Part shown: positions 1 to 11,100 of the stretch, one piece after another | Layout of the letters: each line of letters begins with the position of its first letter | How positions within the stretch are numbered: position 1 is the stretch's first letter | Assembly (NCBI RefSeq): GCF_030704535.1 | Contig: NC_081812.1 | Coordinates: 20,187,501 to 20,251,500 of the forward strand | Source of the DNA: Vitis vinifera | Taxonomy: Eukaryota > Streptophyta > Magnoliopsida > Vitales > Vitaceae | DNA length: 64,000 nucleotides | Direction: 5' to 3' | Position numbers and translations under genes: made by a program | The notes under the pieces: generated by a model | What the model was told of the DNA's origin: nothing | What the model saw: the letters and a program-made list of their open reading frames with translations, nothing else | Databases searched by the model: none

Positions 1-2811
1 TTGAGAAGAAGAGACATTACCACAATAATAGTCCTGCAGATATGAAGGTTTTTGTTTAATTCTGGTTGATTTTCTAAGCTGTAGGACTTTAGGGTCAGTT
101 GAATCCACATGGGATGGAGAGGGAAATGTAGGTGAGTTGGATTCAAGAAGGGTAGGAGGTTCAGAGAGAGAAGGAGAATTATTAGGTGGTGATGCAGATC
201 CCACATTATGATAGGAATTGAAGAAGGAGGTGGTAGAAGGTGAATCTGAAAAGGATTGTGAAAGAGGAAACATAAAAGAATGAGTTTCAGGATGTTGGGG
301 CAACACTTGGAAAGGAAAAATTGTTTCATGGAATATGACATTCCGAGAAACAAGGATCTTATTGGTGTTTAGATCCATGAGTTTATAACCCTTAATATCA
401 GAAGGATATCCTAGGAAGATGCACTTTGTGGCTCGTGAATCAAATTTTTGTCTGTGACTAGTTAAAGTGGATGCAAAACAAAGGCAGCCAAAAACTCTTA
501 AATGAGAAAGGTTAGGTGTTTTGTTAAAAAGCATTTCAAAAGGGGTTTTATTTTGAAGTAGAGGAGTGGGAATTCTATTGATTATGTGGGCAGCAGTAAG
601 CACACAGTCACTCCAAAAAATTAATGGTAGATTTGCTTGAAACATTAAGGCTCTAGCAGTGCTTAGTAGATGTTGATGTTTTCTCTCCACAACACCATTT
701 TGTTGAGGAGTTTCGACACAACTTCTCTGATGCAAAATACCATATTTATGATAGAATTTTGTAAGTAAGAATTCTGGTCCATTATCAGACCTTATAGCTT
801 TGACAGAAGAAGAAAATTGGTTTGCTACCATTTTACAGAAATTTTTGATTAAAGATGGCACTTCTGATTTAGCTTTAATCATGTATACCCAAGTACACCT
901 TGTGAAGTCATCGACTATAGTTAAAAAATATCGAAAACCAGAATAAGAAGTAGTGCCAAAGGGACCCCATATATCACAATGGATCAAATCAAAACTTTTA
1001 TTAGAATTACTCTGTGATACAGAAAAAGGAAGCCTTCTTTGCTTTGCTAAAGGACATATGTCACAAACATTTGTATGATCAAGAGTGATAGCAGAGTCAA
1101 TCTGTTTGAGGGAATGGAATCTTGAACTAGATACATGTCCTAATCTACAATGCCATATATCTAAGTGTTTGTGAATAGAGGACAAAGCAAGAGGAGCAGA
1201 ATTAAACTGAAATGAATTGCAGGTTTTAGCTTGTGATGAAGCTGGAATTAGATGGTAAAGTCCTTCTTTTTCAAGAGCAATCCCAATCATCTTCTCCATT
1301 GACTGGTCCTGTAAAAGGCAATGAGAAGCAGTAAAGGTAAGAGAAAGATTAGACTGTTTAGTGAGTTTGGAAACGGATAATAGATTGAATGAAAAATGAG
1401 GAACACACAAGACATTATGTAAAAATAAGGAATCTGAGAGACATACAGTACCAATGTGTGTGGCTGGAACTGTAGTACCATTAGGAAGATTGATGGATGC
1501 ATTAATTGGTTTAGGTGTAGAATGGTATAAAAGTGGTGAACAAATCATATGGTCTGTTGCACCCGTATCAAGAAGCCAATATGAAGTGGAATTTGGCTTA
1601 GAAGTAACAGAATTACAAGAAAAAATTGGTTTAAGTGTAGGTTGAACTTTACCAGAAAAGTGAGAGGTGGTGACAAGGTTAACAGCTGGTTGGACATTAT
1701 TCTGATTGGAAGAATTGGGTTGAACTGAATTTGCAAGCGCCACTAGTTTATGAAATTCCTCTGGAGTGAAACAAAACTTTTGTTGCTCATTGCTATTTTG
1801 ATTGGGAACCTTTGGAGTAGTAATGGCAGCATGAGCAGAAGCCATATTTCTTTTTCCTTTTGGTCCATTCCAGCCAGGGGGATAACCATGAAGTTGAAAA
1901 CATTTGTCCACTGTGTGACCATTATAGCCACAATGAGTACAGTGTAGGGCAGATTTCTTTGGTTTGTCCTTGAAAGATTGTGGCTGGTAACTCTGCTGAT
2001 TGGATTGCTTTGCCATCAAAGCATGAGTCTCATTACATGTAGCAGAATTTGTGAGTTGCCTCTGACTTTCTTCTTGAAGCAGTAGAGAGAAAACCTTGGA
2101 CATGTTTGGTAATGGAACCATTAGCAGCAATTGGCTTCTGATAGAGGCATAAGAATCATTTAACCCCACCAAGAATTTGAGTACATAATCAGATTGCTGT
2201 CTGATTTGTAGAAAGTTGAAAAGTTCACAAGTGCATGTTGCCATCTTGCCACAGGTGCATGTTGGAAATGGCCTATAGCTAATGTACTCATCCCAAAAGG
2301 TCTTAAAGGTACTGAAATATTCAGTAATAGACAAAGCACCTTGACTGATGCAACTCAAAGATTTCTCAAGTTGGAAAACCCTTGGTCCATCACTCCTGAG
2401 ATATCTTACTTTAAGCTCAGTCCAAAGATCAACAGCAGATACCACAAACAGCAAGCTATTTCGTATTTCTTTTGAAATGGAATTCATCAACCAAGAAAGA
2501 ACCAGATTATTTGCCCTTAACCATGCTGTGTGTTTAACAAGCTGATCAATAGAGGGAGAAACAATTGAACCATCTATAAATTGTACCTTGTTTTTGACTG
2601 TCAATGCAATGACTATCGAACGACTCCATGCAACATAGTTTTCTCCATTGAAGATTTCTGATACTAACAAAGCACCAGGATTGTCGCTTGGATGTAGGTA
2701 ATACGGGCTCGATGAGTCATCTGAAGGATTGATAGGAGGCTGATTAAAAGAATTAGATGAAGAAGGAAGCACAGGAGAGGGATTGACAAGAGGAGAATCA
2801 CCAAAACTCAT
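1..2811 (-). CDS. copia gag-protease-integrase polyprotein, partial, uninterrupted
   Basis: The ATG is at 2811 (MSFGDSP...) and I read 937 codons without a stop to the window edge, ending on a CAA codon at 3-1. Visible domains in order: a gag region with the motif NYVAWSRSI; a CCHC zinc knuckle (CTHCGYNGHTVDKC, residues about 291-304); an aspartic protease motif LLDTGATDHM with the catalytic Asp near residue 415; a gag-pre-integrase motif (WHCRLGH); the integrase zinc-binding CDIC pair; and the integrase core with acidic residues near D613 (DIWGPF), D676 (RSDNGPEF) and E709 (NGVVERKH). A fused gag-pol frame is usual for copia elements. The absence of any frameshift over 2.8 kb is notable beside the decayed elements elsewhere in the window. 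Whether the element is mobile cannot be judged because its other half is missing. Confidence 0.95.
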   Translation of the reverse strand, partial: MSFGDSPLVNPSPVLPSSSNSFNQPPINPSDDSSSPYYLHPSDNPGALLVSEIFNGENYVAWSRSIVIALTVKNKVQFIDGSIVSPSIDQLVKHTAWLRANNLVLSWLMNSISKEIRNSLLFVVSAVDLWTELKVRYLRSDGPRVFQLEKSLSCISQGALSITEYFSTFKTFWDEYISYRPFPTCTCGKMATCTCELFNFLQIRQQSDYVLKFLVGLNDSYASIRSQLLLMVPLPNMSKVFSLLLQEESQRQLTNSATCNETHALMAKQSNQQSYQPQSFKDKPKKSALHCTHCGYNGHTVDKCFQLHGYPPGWNGPKGKRNMASAHAAITTPKVPNQNSNEQQKFCFTPEEFHKLVALANSVQPNSSNQNNVQPAVNLVTTSHFSGKVQPTLKPIFSCNSVTSKPNSTSYWLLDTGATDHMICSPLLYHSTPKPINASINLPNGTTVPATHIGTVCLSDSLFLHNVLCVPHFSFNLLSVSKLTKQSNLSLTFTASHCLLQDQSMEKMIGIALEKEGLYHLIPASSQAKTCNSFQFNSAPLALSSIHKHLDIWHCRLGHVSSSRFHSLKQIDSAITLDHTNVCDICPLAKQRRLPFSVSQSNSNKSFDLIHCDIWGPFGTTSYSGFRYFLTIVDDFTRCTWVYMIKAKSEVPSLIKNFCKMVANQFSSSVKAIRSDNGPEFLLTKFYHKYGILHQRSCVETPQQNGVVERKHQHLLSTARALMFQANLPLIFWSDCVLTAAHIINRIPTPLLQNKTPFEMLFNKTPNLSHLRVFGCLCFASTLTSHRQKFDSRATKCIFLGYPSDIKGYKLMDLNTNKILVSRNVIFHETIFPFQVLPQHPETHSFMFPLSQSFSDSPSTTSFFNSYHNVGSASPPNNSPSLSEPPTLLESNSPTFPSPSHVDSTDPKVLQLRKSTRIKQKPSYLQDYYCGNVSSSQ

Positions 2812-2940
2812 TTTCAAGAATTTATTCAAGAAAATGCAAGAAGCTGGAAGACAATCAATGCAAGAATTCCAGAGCAGAATTTCGCAAGGCAGAAGTTGAG
2901 AAGAAATTGATCGATTTAGGTTGCGGAAGCTTTAGGGTTT

Positions 2941-2953
2941 GGCTCTGATACCA
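2941..2953 (-). other. primer-binding site (initiator Met tRNA)
   Basis: The minus strand reads TGGTATCAGAGCC with no spacer after the LTR. This is the standard copia primer site complementary to the 3' end of initiator methionine tRNA. Confidence 0.92.
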
Positions 2954-3225
2954 TGTTGAGAATCAGAAGAACCTGAAACTGATGAAAAACACCAAGAAAC
3001 AGAGGATGCAAAAGAAAATGGATTGCAGAAAAGAAAAACTAAAAAATTACATCAGACTTGAGTCCTATTTATAACACATCAATGACACAATAACAGAGTA
3101 ACAAAAATAAACTGAAATAACAACTTTTCTAACTAACTCTTCTCATCTAACTTGCTTTCTATTTTAAGTCTTTCTTCTTTCCTTTTTAGTTCCATGCTTT
3201 CAATATGAGATGCAACACTCCAACA
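2954..3225 (-). repeat. 5' long terminal repeat of the copia element (272 bp)
   Basis: On the minus strand the repeat begins TGTTGGAGTGTTG and ends GATTCTCAACA, so it has the canonical TG...CA termini with a short inverted repeat (TGTTG/CAACA). A TATA box (TATAAATA) lies at 3073-3066, which would place the RNA start near 3035. The partner LTR is not in the window, so insertion age from LTR divergence cannot be estimated here. Confidence 0.9.
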
Positions 3226-3230
3226 CAATG
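3226..3230. other. target-site duplication (one copy) of the copia insertion
   Basis: The five bases CAATG follow the LTR end directly. Copia integrase makes 5-bp duplications, so the same five bases are expected left of the missing 3' LTR. In-frame 4CL-like coding sequence ([11 protein letters not shown]) starts at this point, which shows that the insertion is inside an exon. Confidence 0.7.
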
Positions 3231-4177
3231 TACACGAGCTTTGGGATAAGGTCAAGAATTTCGATTTAACATTTGTGATTTTGAGTTCTTCAGCGTCTCA
3301 GAGACTCCCAAGTTCGAATTCCAGGGTCTGGTACTATTCCGATTTGATTAAAACGCCAGAGGACAGAGATTTGGATTTTCCGCCGGCTTCGGTGGTGCAA
3401 ACAGATACCGTGGCGCTGCTGTACTCGTCGGGCACCACCGGAACGAGCAAGGGAGTGATTCTGACGCACCGCAATTTCATTGCGGCAGGGGTGATGGTGA
3501 CGGCGGACCAAGCGTATTACGGCGAAAGCAGTAACGTGTTTCTATGTTTTTTGCCTATGTTTCATATATTTGGGCTGTCTGTCATATTGTATGCCCAGCT
3601 TGTGAGGGGCAACACTGTTGTAACAGTAGCGAAGTTCGAAATCGAGAAGGTTTTAAGGAGTGTAGAGAAGTATAGGGTGACTCATATGTTTGTTGTTCAT
3701 CCTGTTATGATTGCTTTGGCGAAGCAGAGTGTGGTCCGGAAGTATGATTTGTCGTCACTGAGGCAAATTTGTTCCGGGGCGGCTCCTTTGGGAAAGGATG
3801 TGATGGATGATTGTGCTAAGAATGTTCCTCAAGCTGCTGTCATTCAGGTATTCAAACCGAGAATTGGAATTTATCTTCAACTTTTACTGATAAATTGTTG
3901 CAAGTTCTGTTCTCTGGCCTATGTTTTGTTATTGGGAATTGTAGGAAATTAGGAAAATGAAAATTTGATCACAGGCCTGGTTTGCTTTCTGTGGTTGTCA
4001 AGAACCAGTAGCAAAGTAAAAGAAATTAAATTTCAACTCTCATACTCTCTCCTTCACCCCTTGTTCACTCCACAAAAGAACTAATTCCAAGAAATTTTTG
4101 TATCCATTCATACCCGTCCCCTATGGCAATACTATTATGGTTAATACTCCCTGGATAGAAAAATTTATAATCTTTTA

Positions 4178-5313
4178 AGCTATGTTGATTTGGAAAAGTT
4201 TGAGGAAAAATGTGACAGAGAAAAAAAAAAAAAGGAAAAAAAAAAATAACTTTAAATTCAATAAATTATTTTTATATCATACTTCAAAAATCATTTTACT
4301 TATTTAATTATTCAGTATAAAGGTTAAATAATTTAAAAATATATAAGTTTCTTATTGATTTTAATCATATTTAACTTTACTACTTTTCATGGTAAAAGCA
4401 AACATGAAAAAAAAAAATCATATTCCTTTATATTTTTTGAGGTACCAAGCTTAAGAAATGGCCAACTCATGGCTCTACTCACCCATTTGAGTGGTTTGTA
4501 CCCCCTAGAAACAAAGGCCTTCATCGAAAGAATAATCAAATCGCGCAATTCGAATGAATCCCCTCAAACGTAATGGTTCTAGGGACCAGATCGATAAGCC
4601 TCTTGCCAAAAGAGCATGACACTACTCATCCCGATCAAATCTTCCTAGGCACCAATAGAGTTCATTCGGGAGACGACCACCCATGGGTTAAGTGTCCAAA
4701 AATTTAGAGCCTGGATCACTTGTACTAGTCGACCCGGGAAAGTTGAACATATGTGCTCCTGGGAGTAATGTCTCGGCCTACACCCTAGCTCGTGTGGTAG
4801 AGACACCAAGGGCTGCAACAAGATTGATACAAGGAATGAGGGGTGACAACAAGACTGGTATGAGGAATGAAGGACAATGACAAGGTTGGTATGAGGAACA
4901 AAGGGTTACAACAAAATTGATACGAGAAGCAGGTCTTGAAGCGAAGCTCTAACTAGTCTTATTGGTAGCAAGTGCTTGAAGAGTCAACCACACGCCGCCT
5001 AACACAAGGTTCTTCCACCTAATTGTGTATGCCACACAACCTTTGACATCTAACCCTAACGCACGACTCCTCTAGGAGAAAGCTGATATACTTAACTAGT
5101 CAAGTGATGACTTGGAAGCCTTGTAAAATGAGAAGAAGAATAAAGGAAAATATGGATTTTGTTTAAGGTAAAAAAAAAAAGGCATGCATAAAGAGGACAC
5201 GCCTGGAGATAGTTTAGTGCCCCAAATAGTCATCTGATCCTCATATTCGGAAAGGTTGTGCATCTATAAAAAAATTTTCTTTTCTTCGTACTTTCCGGTG
5301 ATCAAACATAACC
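4178..5313. mobile_element. Tourist-like (PIF/Harbinger) element, long derivative in 4CL-like intron 1
   Basis: The ends (AGCTATGTTGATTTGG... and ...GATCAAACATAACC) match the inverted termini of two shorter copies at 61891-62199 and 62760-63068. They are flanked by TTA at 4175-4177 and 5314-5316, the 3-bp duplication typical of PIF/Harbinger. The first 250 bases and the last 90 resemble the 309-bp copies. Between them lie about 770 bp (roughly 4440-5210) that the short copies lack, including a 31-bp minisatellite. No transposase frame is visible. Confidence 0.7.
4816..4934 (+). repeat. 31-bp minisatellite, about four imperfect units
   Basis: Units start near 4816, 4847, 4878 and 4909 and share the pattern CAACAAGATTGATACAAGGA. 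They lie inside the extra internal segment of the long Tourist-like element. Confidence 0.7.
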
Positions 5314-5986
5314 TTAAAGTTACAAAGTGACTTAGAATATCTACTGTTTAAAGAAGTTGCTCAAACTGAAGCTAATAGGGTCTTTTTGGGATATTTGAAT
5401 ATATAGGCCTAGGCTGTTTGCAAAAAAGTTGAGATCAGATGCCTTTGAGGGTTCCTCTCCATGCTTGAACTTGCCTATTACTATTGAAAGCCCCTAGCTG
5501 ACTCAAGAGGGCAGATTTGCTAGTGTTATAAGGGATCATGAGGTAACCTTCTATCTGCACTAACTACATCTCCTGAGTCAGTGTTGAAATAGGAGCTTGA
5601 AGCAACAAATGATCTAGAAATTGTCCAACTAAAGGCTCCTAGCAGCATGTTAATTTTTACTGATTTAATATGTTAGGGACATTCTAACAACTCCAATTTG
5701 AGCTCTAACCTTTGGTTATCCTTTGTGTAAATTTTTTTTACTGATTTATTGTTTGTCCAATCAAAGGCTCCCCATGCTTGTAAGAATAGAAGTCTGTGTA
5801 AAAAAAATTTGGTTATTGTTTCTTTGATAAAATGATCTGTAACCTAAAAACCAAAAAGGAAAAACGAAAACAAGAAAGAAAAAAGAAAGAAAAAATGAAA
5901 ACGATCAAACCAAAAGAACTTGAACTTGAATGAGAAATTGTTCCAACCTTGCAAACCTTTCTTATGAAGTATTTTCACTTAGATGT

Positions 5987-6412
5987 TGTAACGACCCGCT
6001 CTCAACCGTGTAGATATTGTTTGCTTTGGATCCACAAGGGTCCTCACGGATTTAAAACGTGTCTACTTGGTTAAGAGGAGCCTCTATATATATATAGCAT
6101 CATGATCTTTCTCCCCTATCTGATGTGGGACATCACAAACACCTCCTATGCAGACACAACATCCTCATTGTGTCCTATGAGATTACGGGGTCAAAGAGAC
6201 AAACACCCCTAACGGGGCCAAACAAACCCCCACACCGAGGTCGGGGATCAGCTCTGATACCATTTGTAATGGCTCGCTTCAACCGTGTAAATATTGTTTG
6301 CTTTTGACCCAAAGGGCTCCTCATGACTTTAAAAAGTGTCTACTTAGTTAAAAGGAGCTTCTATATATATAGCGTCAGGAACTTTCTCCCTTATCCAATG
6401 TAGGACATCACA
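5987..6412 (-). mobile_element. TRIM (terminal-repeat retrotransposon in miniature)
   Basis: Two direct repeats of about 150 bp, 5987-6137 and 6265-6412, both begin TGTAA and end CATCACA and share phrases such as ATATTGTTTGCTTT. Between them are only 127 bp. The sequence GCTCTGATACCA just left of the right repeat is a Met-tRNA primer site read on the minus strand, so the right repeat is the 5' LTR. The flanks GATGT (5982-5986) and GATGC (6413-6417) are a nearly perfect 5-bp target duplication. This non-autonomous design lacks coding capacity. It lies in 4CL-like intron 1. Confidence 0.85.
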
Positions 6413-7729
6413 GATGCCTAATTAGAATTTTTATGGTTTTTCCCCTATATGTGGCACCAATAATGAAAGTCTTATTTCTTTCTTCAACATAAGTATAAAG
6501 ATACTCCTTCAGGTGACTGATGCAAACTATGTTTTAAAATTTTGTCTGCTTGCCTAATAAGTTTCAAGGTTCCTAATCATGTTTAATTTCTCCTATGTAG
6601 TTTTTGTCATAAAGCTGCATCATGATTCAAAATGCACCATGTGGTATTCAAGCTCTCGTCATTCTGGTTCAACTGGCATTCTCGTTCCAAGAGTTGAATC
6701 ACAAATAGTTAGTGAAGATACATTGAAGCCTCTTCCACCAAATCAATTAGGTGAAATATGGGTTCAAGGGGCAAACATGATGCAGGGTAGGGTTTGATTA
6801 AATGTTTGTGTTAGTTCCTCTTCCCAATGACTTCTAACAGCATGTGATCTTATTTGATTCTCCAAATTGCTGTGATCTTATTTGATTCTCCAAATTAATT
6901 AGGTTCCATTCAAATTGAATAATCTTAATTCATTTAGAGAGGAAACGTGGTGGTTAAGACATCAAATTATTAGTGTCATAATTTTGCCTCGTATTGATTT
7001 GTGAAGCCAAACAATGTATGACTGCTTTAGTCTCGCAGGTGACTTGCCTCGTGATGTGGGACCTCCTAAGCTATCCCTCATCTTGCTAGCATCTGATTTG
7101 CCAAATCAGGCATATTAGACCTATCTTTCATGTTGTAACTTATAACATATAACTGAACACCTAAGATCCAAAGTTTGATTCTTTCAATTGGTCTTTGCTC
7201 ACCTCAACTAAGGTAAATTGAACACTTGTCATTTGCCTTGATTTGATTGGCTGTGGATTCTTGCTAAGATTTTATCTGGCATTTATCAGACAGTTTGGGT
7301 ATGCATGCCTAAACTATAGTGTAAGTAGGATTATGTTTATCTGAATTTTGTACTATAGCAATGAATTTAGTTCCTTATGGTGCTAATAAACTATAATTTC
7401 ATCAACCTGCAAACAATGTACGGTCATTGAGTTTATTTCCTTTACCATTGCACTAACTTGATATTGCTGGTATTATTGAGTGATCTTGCTTCTGCTTTCT
7501 ACTTGAAATATTTTTCAGGTTATTTTAACAATCCACAAGCCACAAAACTGACTATAGATGAACAAGGTTGGGTACGTACAGGAGATCTTGGGTATTTTGA
7601 TGAAGGGGGACAATTGTTTGTTGTGGATCGAATAAAAGAGCTTATCAAGTTTAAAGGCTTCCAGGTAACTTTTAATTTGGTGATTTTTGGATATTTACTC
7701 ATATATAATCTTATTGAATCTTTGCTATT

Positions 7730-8190
7730 TCATAGAAATAATATCAGAGAAGGCAAGGCTCCTTATTTTTTATGGGAATGTGTACCCTTTGATATTATCT
7801 TTGTTTGGCGTTGAATGGGTGCTGGCTTCTTCAGTCAGAGAGGCTCTTTTAAGTTGGCATGAGAATTTTTTGGGGATGAAATAAAGGAAGGTGTGGAGGG
7901 CTGCCCTGTTGGGTTTATTCTGACCTGGAGAAATTGTAGAGCATTTGAAACATAGAACAATCGGTTCATACTCTCAAAAACTTGTTCCTGGGTGGAAGTT
8001 CTTAGATGCTACCTTGTTGTCTATATTAGATCTAGTTGATTAGCCAGACACTAATTAAGGGGAAGGAAGTGTTTTTTTATTTCTCTTCTATTTCATTGCC
8101 ATTTTTGGCACCCTTTGTTTACCCTCTGTGTACTTTGATGCACCCCCTTTTGTTTAGGTGCTGATAATAATATTCTTGTTCGCCTATCAA
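7730..8190 (+). mobile_element. L1-type LINE, 3' end fragment
   Basis: The conceptual translation around 7800-7960 reads SVREALLSWHENF, then a stop, then RKVWRAALLGLF. This matches the C-terminal tail of plant L1 reverse-transcriptase proteins. It is followed by an L1-style 3' untranslated tail ending CGCCTATCAAA. Stop codons show that it is dead. It lies in the sense orientation in intron 3 of the 4CL-like pseudogene. Confidence 0.65.
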
Positions 8191-11100
8191 ATAGTAATAC
8201 ACACACACTCCAATTTACCTTTGAACCAGGGTCGATGTAGATTCAGACCAAACTGATTTGCACCAGTATTGGAGGTTGTGATCTCGTGTTGATTAGAGGG
8301 TCAAGGTTTCAAGAACATGTAAGCTGTAGTTTGAAGATATGTAGAACATGACAAAAATCCCCTTGTTTGCTTCTTTGAAATGTATACTCATCATCCTCTA
8401 TTTGAATTCATTTTAATATGCTGTGCATTCAAGTTCTATGTATCTATTTGACTCTTTTTTAGGTAGCACCAGCTGAGCTTGAAGGGCTGCTGCTTTCTCA
8501 CCCTGAAATATTAGATTCTGTTGTCATCCCGTAAGCAGAAAATGCAGTCTCTCAAATATACTGCTCTTGCTTTTATAAGCGACTAAACATAGGCATGTGA
8601 TGCCTATCGTTCTAATATGGAGTGTTGATCATAATTTTCCACTTGTAGACTTCCAGATGTTGAAGCTGGCGAGGTCCCAATTGCATATGTAGTTCGTTCT
8701 CCCAGAAGCTCACTAACTGAAGAAGATGTTCAGAAATTTATTGCAAAACAGGCAAGGGACTGCACTCTGCAAACTAACGTCCTAAAGTAAAAGAAATGAA
8801 AAGAAGACATGCTGTCTTTATGTGCTTGATTCGAATCTCTTAGCACCCAACGAAACTAATTTCATTTTGACTTAACTATCTTGGAATTCCTTAGGTAGGA
8901 TATTGTTTCAAACGATATCAACAATGTGTTAAGGACTACACTCAAGTGGTCACTGAGAGAATCCCTCCATCGAGCTCGAGGTACTAGAGCTGTCAGATTG
9001 CTATGATTTTTCCTACCATGCTTATTTACTAGATTACTTATGAAACAAACATGCCTGGTTAGGTAGTTGTAGCCCCAACCCAATTATCTTAAACAAGGTA
9101 AATTGTCTGATGTAATGGATTTTTTGCTCCATATTCTTTTTCAGATACTTGCACTGATCTGTTTTTATTACCATTTTAAAAGCATAAGACCCCTCTCTTC
9201 TTATAATAAAATAAAACCCCTTTCTCTCTCTTTCTTTGTTTCGAAAAGTAAATAGGCATGGAATCGTCTGACAAGGGAATTTATCAATTAAGCAGCTTTT
9301 TATAAAGCAAAAATAGTATTTGTGGAATAAATGCTCATATATCTATTTACTGAATGCTCCTGAAATGCATGTCTTTTCTGCACCAATTGAATTGTACTTG
9401 GATCTCTTTCCTTAAGTTTTGATCGATTTCTTTGTCCTTTACAGGTTGCACCATTCAAAAGATTACGAAGAGTAACTTTTATAAACAATGTTCCAAAGTC
9501 AGCTTCAGGAAAGATTCTCAGAAGAGAGCTCATAGAGAAAGTTCGATCCAAGATCTAAGATACAAAGGTTTACTATCCATCACCTACATTATAAAAAGGT
9601 TAATACAGCATCCACATTTCTAAGAACCATTGTTTGGTTGTATTGGTGGCCCTTTAATACACCATATACTCATTTTATTTTTAAGAAAGGACTTACATTA
9701 ATTCTTACAGAGAATGGCAGAACTGCTTGTAGGCCATTTTATTAAATAGAAAATAGTTGAAGCATGCACTTGCCATTGCCTGTAGAAGTGTGTGATACTT
9801 GGTGTACTATGCTTGAGTCTTCAAGCTTGGATAATACAAAGATTCTAGGTTTTTAAATGTAATTATTTTTGGTTAAAAATGAAGGGCTATTTAATAACCT
9901 CTATAATCAATGGGTGCATTTTGCTCCGTATCTGGTCTGCGGCGAGTCCTTTTGATTGGTAATGGCATTTGCTTGTTTTTTTTTCTTCTTCCTTTTTAAC
10001 TTTTGCCTCAAATTAGAGCATTTTACAGCTTCAGCGGATGGCCTCATCCTATCTGATTCCTGTGATCATCATGATGCCTCCATATTTATGCTACAGAGCC
10101 TTGCAGTTTCTACTTAAAACAAAATGGCCTAATTCAATTTCCACAAGGAAGTCCAAGTAGAAGCATAAAATTGGGTGGTTAGTTGTTGGTGCAGAAATTT
10201 GATAAAGATAAAGCCTGTAGTTGTTGGTGCATGCATTCTGTGTCTTTGATTCCAGAAGGGTCTTAATACTGTGTGCAAGAACATATTAATAACATTTATT
10301 TAAGGGAAACACCTTAAGGGACCCTCTTAAAGAATTGAAGGGGAGTCATTTTTTAAGTTCCAAATCCCAATGGCCCTAAAGACTTAAAAAGGTTACGGTC
10401 CATGGTAAGTGATTGATCTCGTCATTAAAGGAGGGAGGATAACATCCACCATTCTTTTTCTTATTCTTTGTTAGACAAAAGCTAAGATGCAATTGGTATT
10501 TAGCTTTTCTTCCTGCAGGCTGCTGCTGCTTCTTTTTCTTTGTTCTTAGGTAAAATAGCATAGACGTGGAGAGATTGGGTCTGATGCAGCAGACCATTTA
10601 TCCATTCATTACACCTTGTCTGGATAGGACACAGGATATATCTTGTTGTCAATGGAGGAAAGAATGTCCCAGATTCCATGCCTAGGAGGCTAATGGTCGG
10701 TGGAATTCCCACCCCCACCCCCTACCATTCCTGGTGGATATGAATGTAGTCACTTCTTGATTATGGCATGTTGAGTCTGTCAGATTTCTAATTGCACTTT
10801 ATGCGGCAGAAGGAATTTTCTCACCAATCTGTCTGGTCTGTCGAGATATAGATTGATCATTTTCGATGAAAGGGAGAACTTTTTAATACATGAAGTTAAA
10901 TCTCTCTGTACCATTGCTCTAGCATACTAATATGTATACTTCAAATACTAAAACTCAGTATTTATCTAGTTCATTGCTTATGGAGTATGTTACGCAAAGG
11001 TGAAATGTGTTGTTAATTCCTTTTTATCTTGAAACAAGACATTTCCATTCTCTCTTTACTTTAAAAAATACATCCAGAAGCATTGGTGACGCATGGTTCA

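Larger units (their letters stand above)
1..3225 (-). mobile_element. Ty1/copia LTR retrotransposon, 5' part (rest lies left of the window)
   Basis: Reading the minus strand from 3225 downwards there is an LTR (3225-2954), a primer-binding site complementary to initiator methionine tRNA directly after it, a short leader, and one long gag-pol reading frame that is still open at base 1. The domain order gag, zinc knuckle, protease, integrase places it in Ty1/copia (Pseudoviridae-type), where integrase precedes reverse transcriptase. Reverse transcriptase, RNase H and the 3' LTR must lie outside the window. The element sits inside exon 1 of a 4CL-like gene, in the opposite orientation, with coding sequence starting immediately after the target duplication. 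Its intact frame suggests a recent insertion. Confidence 0.96.
3226..9558 (+). pseudogene. 4CLL7: 4-coumarate:CoA ligase-like acyl-CoA synthetase, disrupted
   Basis: ANL-superfamily enzyme closest, from memory, to Arabidopsis 4CL-like 7, a peroxisomal acyl-activating enzyme. Segments: exon 1 remainder to 3847; recognisable part of exon 2 6651-6786; exon 3 7519-7664; exon 4 8463-8530; exon 5 8649-8751; exon 6 9445-9558. Visible motifs: ATP-binding [42 protein letters not shown] and the catalytic-lysine motif [12 protein letters not shown]. The C-terminus SKI resembles a peroxisomal PTS1 signal. Two breaks are seen: the copia element cuts exon 1, and the exon 2 start that should carry the GYGMTE adenylate-binding motif is not found in frame; only a shifted CGI remnant precedes SRHSGSTG. 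The intron after exon 5 uses a GC donor. The remaining exons are open, so a truncated transcript is possible. Confidence 0.82.
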
